Shown: in pieces, positions 59,698 through 64,000 of the stretch
Layout: each line of letters opens with the position of its first letter
Position numbering within the stretch: the first letter of the stretch is position 1
Assembly (NCBI RefSeq): GCF_009827455.1
Contig: NZ_WTYZ01000001.1
Span: 2,737,001-2,801,000 of the forward strand
Reading direction: 5' to 3'
Source of the DNA: Pontixanthobacter aestiaquae
GTDB lineage: Bacteria; Pseudomonadota; Alphaproteobacteria; Sphingomonadales; Sphingomonadaceae
Length of the DNA stretch: 64,000 bases
Notes under the pieces: model-generated
Database searches by the model: none
The model's input: the letters and a program-made list of their open reading frames with translations, nothing else
Told to the model about the DNA's origin: nothing
Made by a program: the position numbers and the translations under genes

Positions 59698-62600
59698 TCA
59701 GTGAAAATCCCGTGACTTCGGAATGATTTTTGCGTCACGCGGATGGCTACTTTGCATCGCGGGTAGCGCAGCAGGGCCAGATCCAATTTTTACCGGAAGG
59801 GGACTATTTATGTGATCTGCACGCGCAAGAGCTGGCGGAAAACTATCCTCGGACAATTCAGCGAGTTTGTGGCTCACATCGGTAAGATGAGTTGCAATCA
59901 CATGCGTCACTTCATCATCGAACTCTATACGTCCGCGCACTTCCATCAAGCGAGAAGCCATGACGGTCTTGCGGAATTTCTCCATCATATCTGGCCAGAT
60001 AACGAGATTAATTACGCCGCTTTCGTCTTCCAGTGTGATGAAGCACACGCCTTTTGCACTGCCAGGCCGCTGCCGGATCAGCACAATGCCAGCGACCTTG
60101 ATATGCGAGCCGTTCTTACACCGCCGTAAGTTTGAAGCTGGAGTGAAGCTACGCATTGCCAGATCGCCGCGTAGGAAAGCCATCGGATGCGCCTTCAGAG
60201 ATAGCCGCATTGTCTGGTAATCAGCCACTACGTGTTCGCTCAGCGGCATATCCGGCAAGGTGAATGCGCTAATCTCGCCACCTTCATCGCGGGCCTCTGC
60301 GGCAGCGAACAATGGCAAGTCGGGCAGACCCTTTACGCTTCGCGCATCCCACAATGCCTGCCTGCGATCCAGACCAATTGACCTGAAGGCATCAGCATCA
60401 GCCAAACGTTCAATTATCGCTGGGGAAAGCGCGGCACGGTGCTTCAGAGATGCAACGTCTGCAAACGGCCCTCCATGATCTCTAGCAGCCACCAACCTTG
60501 CTGCTGCTGCCTCGCCAAGCCCGTCTATTTGCCGGAAGCCAAGCCTGACACTGAAGCCTCTGTCTTCGAGCCGATTGTCCCATCTACTCTTGTTCACATC
60601 TACAGAGCGAACATTCACCCCGTGCTCGCTGGCATCGCGGACGATTTGCGCTGGCGCGTAGAATCCCATCGGCTGGGAGTTCAGCAGCGCTGCGCAGAAG
60701 GCTGCGGGATAGTGGCATTTCAGCCAGCTTGATACGTAAACCAGATGGGCAAAACTTGCTGCATGGCTTTCTGGGAATCCGTATTCCCCAAACCCCTTGA
60801 TCTGGTTGAAACAGCGTTCGGAAAAGTCTGGATCGTAACCACGAGCAATCATACGTCCGACCATCATATCCTGAAGCGCATCGACCATGCCGCGTGACCG
60901 GAAAGTCGCCATCGCTTTGCGCAGCCGGTTGGCCTCCAATGGCGTAAACCTTGCAGCATCAAGCGCGATCTTCATCGCCTGTTCCTGAAAGATCGGAACG
61001 CCCAAAGTGCGTTGTAGGATCGAAGACAACTCATCCGGCGGACCATGTTCTGGTGACGGATAAGGGATTTCTACTGCTTCTTCGCCGCGCCGTCGTTTTA
61101 GATAAGGATGGACCATATCGCCCTGGATTGGCCCGGGCCGCACAATCGCAACCTGAATGACCAAATCATAAAACTCACGCGGTTTGAGGCGCGGCAGCAT
61201 ATTCATTTGCGCGCGGCTCTCGACCTGAAACACGCCAAGGCTGTCACCCTTTCTCAGCATGGCGTAGGTTTCGGGATCTTCGCGCGGGACGCTCGCGAGA
61301 GTGAGGTCGCGATTGTGATGCTCTTGCATCAGATCGAGACACTTGCGGATACAGGTCAGCATACCAAGTGCCAGCACATCGATTTTCAGAATGCCAAGCG
61401 CATCAATATCGTCCTTGTCCCATTCTATAAATGTCCGGTCAGGCATAGCGCCATTACCGATAGGCACGGTTTCAGTAAGTGCGCCTTGAGTAAGAATGAA
61501 ACCGCCTACATGCTGCGATAAGTGACGCGGCATTCCGATCATCTGATCTGTTAGTGTTAGAACGCGCCGCAGATAAGGGTCGCGCAAATCCATACCGGTT
61601 TCGGTGACATTCTTCTCACCGATTTCTCGCCCGTGACTGCCCCATACCGTTTTGGCGAGCGCGCTGGTTACATCTTCGGATAGGCCCATTGCCTTGCCGA
61701 CTTCGCGAATAGCCATTCGGGGGCGATAATGGATAACGGTAGCGCACAGACCGGCACGGCTACGTCCATAGCGACCATAAATATATTGGATGACGTCTTC
61801 GCGCCGCTCATGTTCAAAATCGACATCTATGTCAGGTGGCTCTTTGCGTTCTTCCGATATGAAGCGGTCGAACAGCAGAGCGTGCTGGGCTGGATCGACT
61901 GAGGTAATTTCCAAGCAATAACAAACCGCGCTGTTTGCCGCCGAACCGCGCCCCTGACACAGAATTGGCGGTTCTTGGTTCCGCGCAAAATCCACGATGT
62001 CTTTAATGGTCAGGAAATAGCGCGCAAGGTCGAGTTTCCCGATTAGCGCCAATTCTTTCTCGACGGTTTGACGGACCTTATCGGGTATGCCTTCCGGGTA
62101 TCGGCCAAGGCTTCCTTCCCAAGTCAATTCTGCAAGCTGGTCTTGTGCAGTCTTGCCTTCCGGCACGATTTCTTCCGGATATTCATACCGCAGCTCATCA
62201 AGCGAAAATGTGCAGGCATCGGCAACGTCCCGCGTGGCGGATATTGCGTGTGGCCAATCTGTGAACAAGCGCATCATCTCGTCCGGAGATTTAAGATACC
62301 GTTCGCCATTCGCTTTGAGGATAGGTGCAGCTTCGGCCAACGTTGTCTTGTTGCGAATGCATGCCATCACATCATGCAATGGCCGACGTTCCGGCAGATG
62401 GTAGCGAACGTCATTGGTAGCCAAAATGCTTAGACCGGCACGGCGAGCTAATGCGTCCAAGCGATTAATGCGCGACACATCATCGCCGCGATAAAGGTAG
62501 CAGACAGCAATGTTGCTTAAGCTTGGCAACGATTCTGATAATAAAGGCAGTATCTGCTCAAACTTCATTTGCTCATGGTCAGACACGAGCCTCAGATGCT

Positions 62601-63126
62601 TGGTATCGGCTGTTTTCTTTGGAAACGGTGCGGGATACTGGGCCGTATCCAAATCATGTGGCGGAATGACAATCAGCTGAATATCTTGCTGCGCCGCCGC
62701 CAGCATTTCCAAAGTCAGATGGCATTCGCCCTTCTTCTGCCATTTGTGGTCGAGAGTTTGCATTTTGCCGTCCGAAAGCAACCGGCTCAAACGGCCATAG
62801 CCTGCGCGAGTTTTAGGGTAGGCAAGAAACGAAGGGGTGTCGATGAGATCAAGCCGTGCGCCGATAATCGGCCGCAGCTTGGCCTCTTTGGCCTCGGTGT
62901 GGAGCCGCACCACACCAGCCAAGGTGTTTCGGTCCGCAATGCCGATAGCGTGGTAGCCAAGCGTCTGTGCCTTCAGCGCTAGATCAACCGCATCGGACGC
63001 GCCGCGCAGAAACGAGAAACAACTCGTCACCCCAAGCTCGACATAAGGCGCAGGCGGACTGGCTTTGAAATCACAGCCAATCTGTTTCAGAGATCGTTTG
63101 TCGGGAGTGAGCGGCGCATCAGGCAT
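59698..63126 (-). CDS. dnaE2: Error-prone DNA polymerase III alpha subunit
   Basis: 1142 residues, the usual DnaE2/ImuC length. The PHP-like N-terminus (ELGVTSCFSFLRGAS) is the DnaE2-type sequence. The polymerase catalytic aspartates lie in PPDIDVDFEHERREDV, and GFGEYGFPESHAASFAHLVYVSSWLK is the palm/finger motif. An OB domain (HIKVAGIVLIRQRPGSAKG) ends it. It extends primers past lesions as part of the ImuA-ImuB-DnaE2 mutasome. The start overlaps the imuB stop (TAATG). Confidence 0.96.
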   Translation of the reverse strand: MPDAPLTPDKRSLKQIGCDFKASPPAPYVELGVTSCFSFLRGASDAVDLALKAQTLGYHAIGIADRNTLAGVVRLHTEAKEAKLRPIIGARLDLIDTPSFLAYPKTRAGYGRLSRLLSDGKMQTLDHKWQKKGECHLTLEMLAAAQQDIQLIVIPPHDLDTAQYPAPFPKKTADTKHLRLVSDHEQMKFEQILPLLSESLPSLSNIAVCYLYRGDDVSRINRLDALARRAGLSILATNDVRYHLPERRPLHDVMACIRNKTTLAEAAPILKANGERYLKSPDEMMRLFTDWPHAISATRDVADACTFSLDELRYEYPEEIVPEGKTAQDQLAELTWEGSLGRYPEGIPDKVRQTVEKELALIGKLDLARYFLTIKDIVDFARNQEPPILCQGRGSAANSAVCYCLEITSVDPAQHALLFDRFISEERKEPPDIDVDFEHERREDVIQYIYGRYGRSRAGLCATVIHYRPRMAIREVGKAMGLSEDVTSALAKTVWGSHGREIGEKNVTETGMDLRDPYLRRVLTLTDQMIGMPRHLSQHVGGFILTQGALTETVPIGNGAMPDRTFIEWDKDDIDALGILKIDVLALGMLTCIRKCLDLMQEHHNRDLTLASVPREDPETYAMLRKGDSLGVFQVESRAQMNMLPRLKPREFYDLVIQVAIVRPGPIQGDMVHPYLKRRRGEEAVEIPYPSPEHGPPDELSSILQRTLGVPIFQEQAMKIALDAARFTPLEANRLRKAMATFRSRGMVDALQDMMVGRMIARGYDPDFSERCFNQIKGFGEYGFPESHAASFAHLVYVSSWLKCHYPAAFCAALLNSQPMGFYAPAQIVRDASEHGVNVRSVDVNKSRWDNRLEDRGFSVRLGFRQIDGLGEAAAARLVAARDHGGPFADVASLKHRAALSPAIIERLADADAFRSIGLDRRQALWDARSVKGLPDLPLFAAAEARDEGGEISAFTLPDMPLSEHVVADYQTMRLSLKAHPMAFLRGDLAMRSFTPASNLRRCKNGSHIKVAGIVLIRQRPGSAKGVCFITLEDESGVINLVIWPDMMEKFRKTVMASRLMEVRGRIEFDDEVTHVIATHLTDVSHKLAELSEDSFPPALARADHINSPLPVKIGSGPAALPAMQSSHPRDAKIIPKSRDFH

Positions 63127-64000
63127 TATGGAAACATGCCGTGCAAATACCAGTCAGGCGCGTTGCCGCGACCATCGCCGGTTACGCCGTTACGGTATAT
63201 CCAATAGCGCCTGCCCATATCGTCTTCGATCCGGTAATAATCTCTTAGACGGACATTGGAGCGCTCTTTCCACCATTCGGGCGAGATACGCTCCGGCCCT
63301 TCACTTCGAGCAATATCATGAACGTTGCCGCGCCAACGAAACTTGCGAGGAACGCCTTCCGGCGTTGCATAGACAACAGAGATGCGTTCGGCCCGCTCCA
63401 GCAGTTTTAATGGCCGCTGATAAAACTGCATCTCACTCTGGCTGGATTTGGCTACATTTGGTGAGGCAAACCTATACGAGCGCTCTGGCACATGACTGCG
63501 TGCAGTAATTGGCATTTGCACAGCATCGGGACCAAGCCGGGCTGTGATACGGTCAAGCATCTGCGGTAATGTCGTGCCGATATCCTCGTCGGCTTCGTCT
63601 ATGCTCGCTTGAGCTAACGCTAAAGGCGCAGACCAAGTCGAGATTAGATCAACCTGATCTATACCGAAGCCTGCCTGCACATCATCCAGCTTGGCTCCGA
63701 ATAGGCGTACGATATGCGGAGCTTCACGTGTCGCTTCTGACAGCTCTAACGCGCGAACAATGACATCTCCGTCGACCCTGTACGCCCGCATTTCCAGCCG
63801 TCTCGTACCCATCCGCTCGCTTTCGAGTAGGCACACCAGATCATCCGCTAGATCAATGATTATCTGATCCAGCAGGCTACGGTGCAAAATCGGTTCCATC
63901 AGTCTGCGCGAGACGCGGAGCGGGTCTTTGCGATGAAGCGGAATCATCGGCTCAGGCACTTTACCGAGAAGCTGATCGAGCCGGATTAGCGGATTGGTTT
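63126..64000 (-). CDS. imuB: Y-family polymerase-like mutagenesis protein, C-terminal part
   Basis: The reading frame remains open to the window edge, so only the last ~290 residues are seen. The GTG at 63959 is internal, because the preceding codons read LIRLDQLLGKVPEP, matching the ImuB C-terminal half. The part holds the little-finger-like region and the C-terminal tail; the catalytic N-terminus lies beyond the window. ImuB links DnaE2 to the sliding clamp. Family assignment is by position next to dnaE2 and by the DQLLGKVPEP/IPLHRKDP motif. Confidence 0.85.
   Translation of the reverse strand, partial: TNPLIRLDQLLGKVPEPMIPLHRKDPLRVSRRLMEPILHRSLLDQIIIDLADDLVCLLESERMGTRRLEMRAYRVDGDVIVRALELSEATREAPHIVRLFGAKLDDVQAGFGIDQVDLISTWSAPLALAQASIDEADEDIGTTLPQMLDRITARLGPDAVQMPITARSHVPERSYRFASPNVAKSSQSEMQFYQRPLKLLERAERISVVYATPEGVPRKFRWRGNVHDIARSEGPERISPEWWKERSNVRLRDYYRIEDDMGRRYWIYRNGVTGDGRGNAPDWYLHGMFP

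Overview
The window looks like chromosomal DNA of an alphaproteobacterium of the order Sphingomonadales, most like the Erythrobacteraceae. This is inferred from family content: large TonB-dependent receptors, an HTH-RibB fusion, a DcaP-type porin, ParB-methylase and DUF5681 genes, and an imuB-dnaE2 mutasome. Most of it has high-GC codon use. No rRNA, tRNA or CRISPR array was seen.

Layout. 62-2230: polyphosphate kinase. 2375-10214: a compact minus-strand type IV secretion operon (virB1-B2-B3-B4-B6-B9-B10-B11) with no virB5, virB7, virB8 or virD4. 10367-16152: a small TPR-like exported protein, a secreted lipoprotein paired with a TonB-dependent receptor, and an OmpR-type regulator with a degenerate receiver. 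Pho-box-like sequences precede ppk and the lipoprotein. 16236-18227: a flavin reductase divergent from an HTH-RibB fusion, with a perfect 16-bp palindrome between them. 18224-28214: acyl-CoA catabolism (FadR-type regulator, acyl-CoA dehydrogenase, hydrolase, alpha-methylacyl-CoA racemase, enoyl-CoA hydratase, thiolase). It is interrupted by an AT-rich 2.8-kb gene for a large FAD-binding protein that I cannot place in a family, and by a small HTH gene.

28321-37373: an unknown protein, a phospholipase C-like enzyme, and a four-gene minus-strand run: geranylgeranyl-reductase-like, amine-oxidase-like, polyprenyl synthase and a cNMP-domain thioredoxin-reductase-like protein. This run looks like an uncharacterised isoprenoid-modifying pathway. 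37620-42289: a lyase of the adenylosuccinate lyase/fumarase superfamily, an SLC13 dicarboxylate transporter and an AbgT transporter. The lyase reading frame continues upstream of its first conventional start into an apparent signal peptide, suggesting an exported enzyme with a non-canonical (ATC/ATA) or mutated start codon.

42290-47016: an accessory block. It starts with a cluster of CAGGGAA repeats, then an XRE-ImmA/IrrE regulator pair diverging from a ParB-domain DNA methyltransferase, a DUF5681 protein and an unknown protein. 47190-59446: an acetate-use locus with a DcaP-like porin, acetyl-CoA synthetase, a CrbR-type regulator, a CrbS-type transporter/histidine kinase hybrid, acetate permease with its small subunit, and the exonuclease and CBS/DUF294 proteins that often accompany CrbS. 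59698-64000: dnaE2 and the C-terminal part of imuB (translesion mutagenesis), cut by the window edge.

The strongest candidates for something new are the exported lyase with its two transporters, the solitary 921-residue FAD protein, the isoprenoid/FAD operon, the methyltransferase-DUF5681 block next to the CAGGGAA repeats, and the possible self-regulating HTH-RibB fusion.
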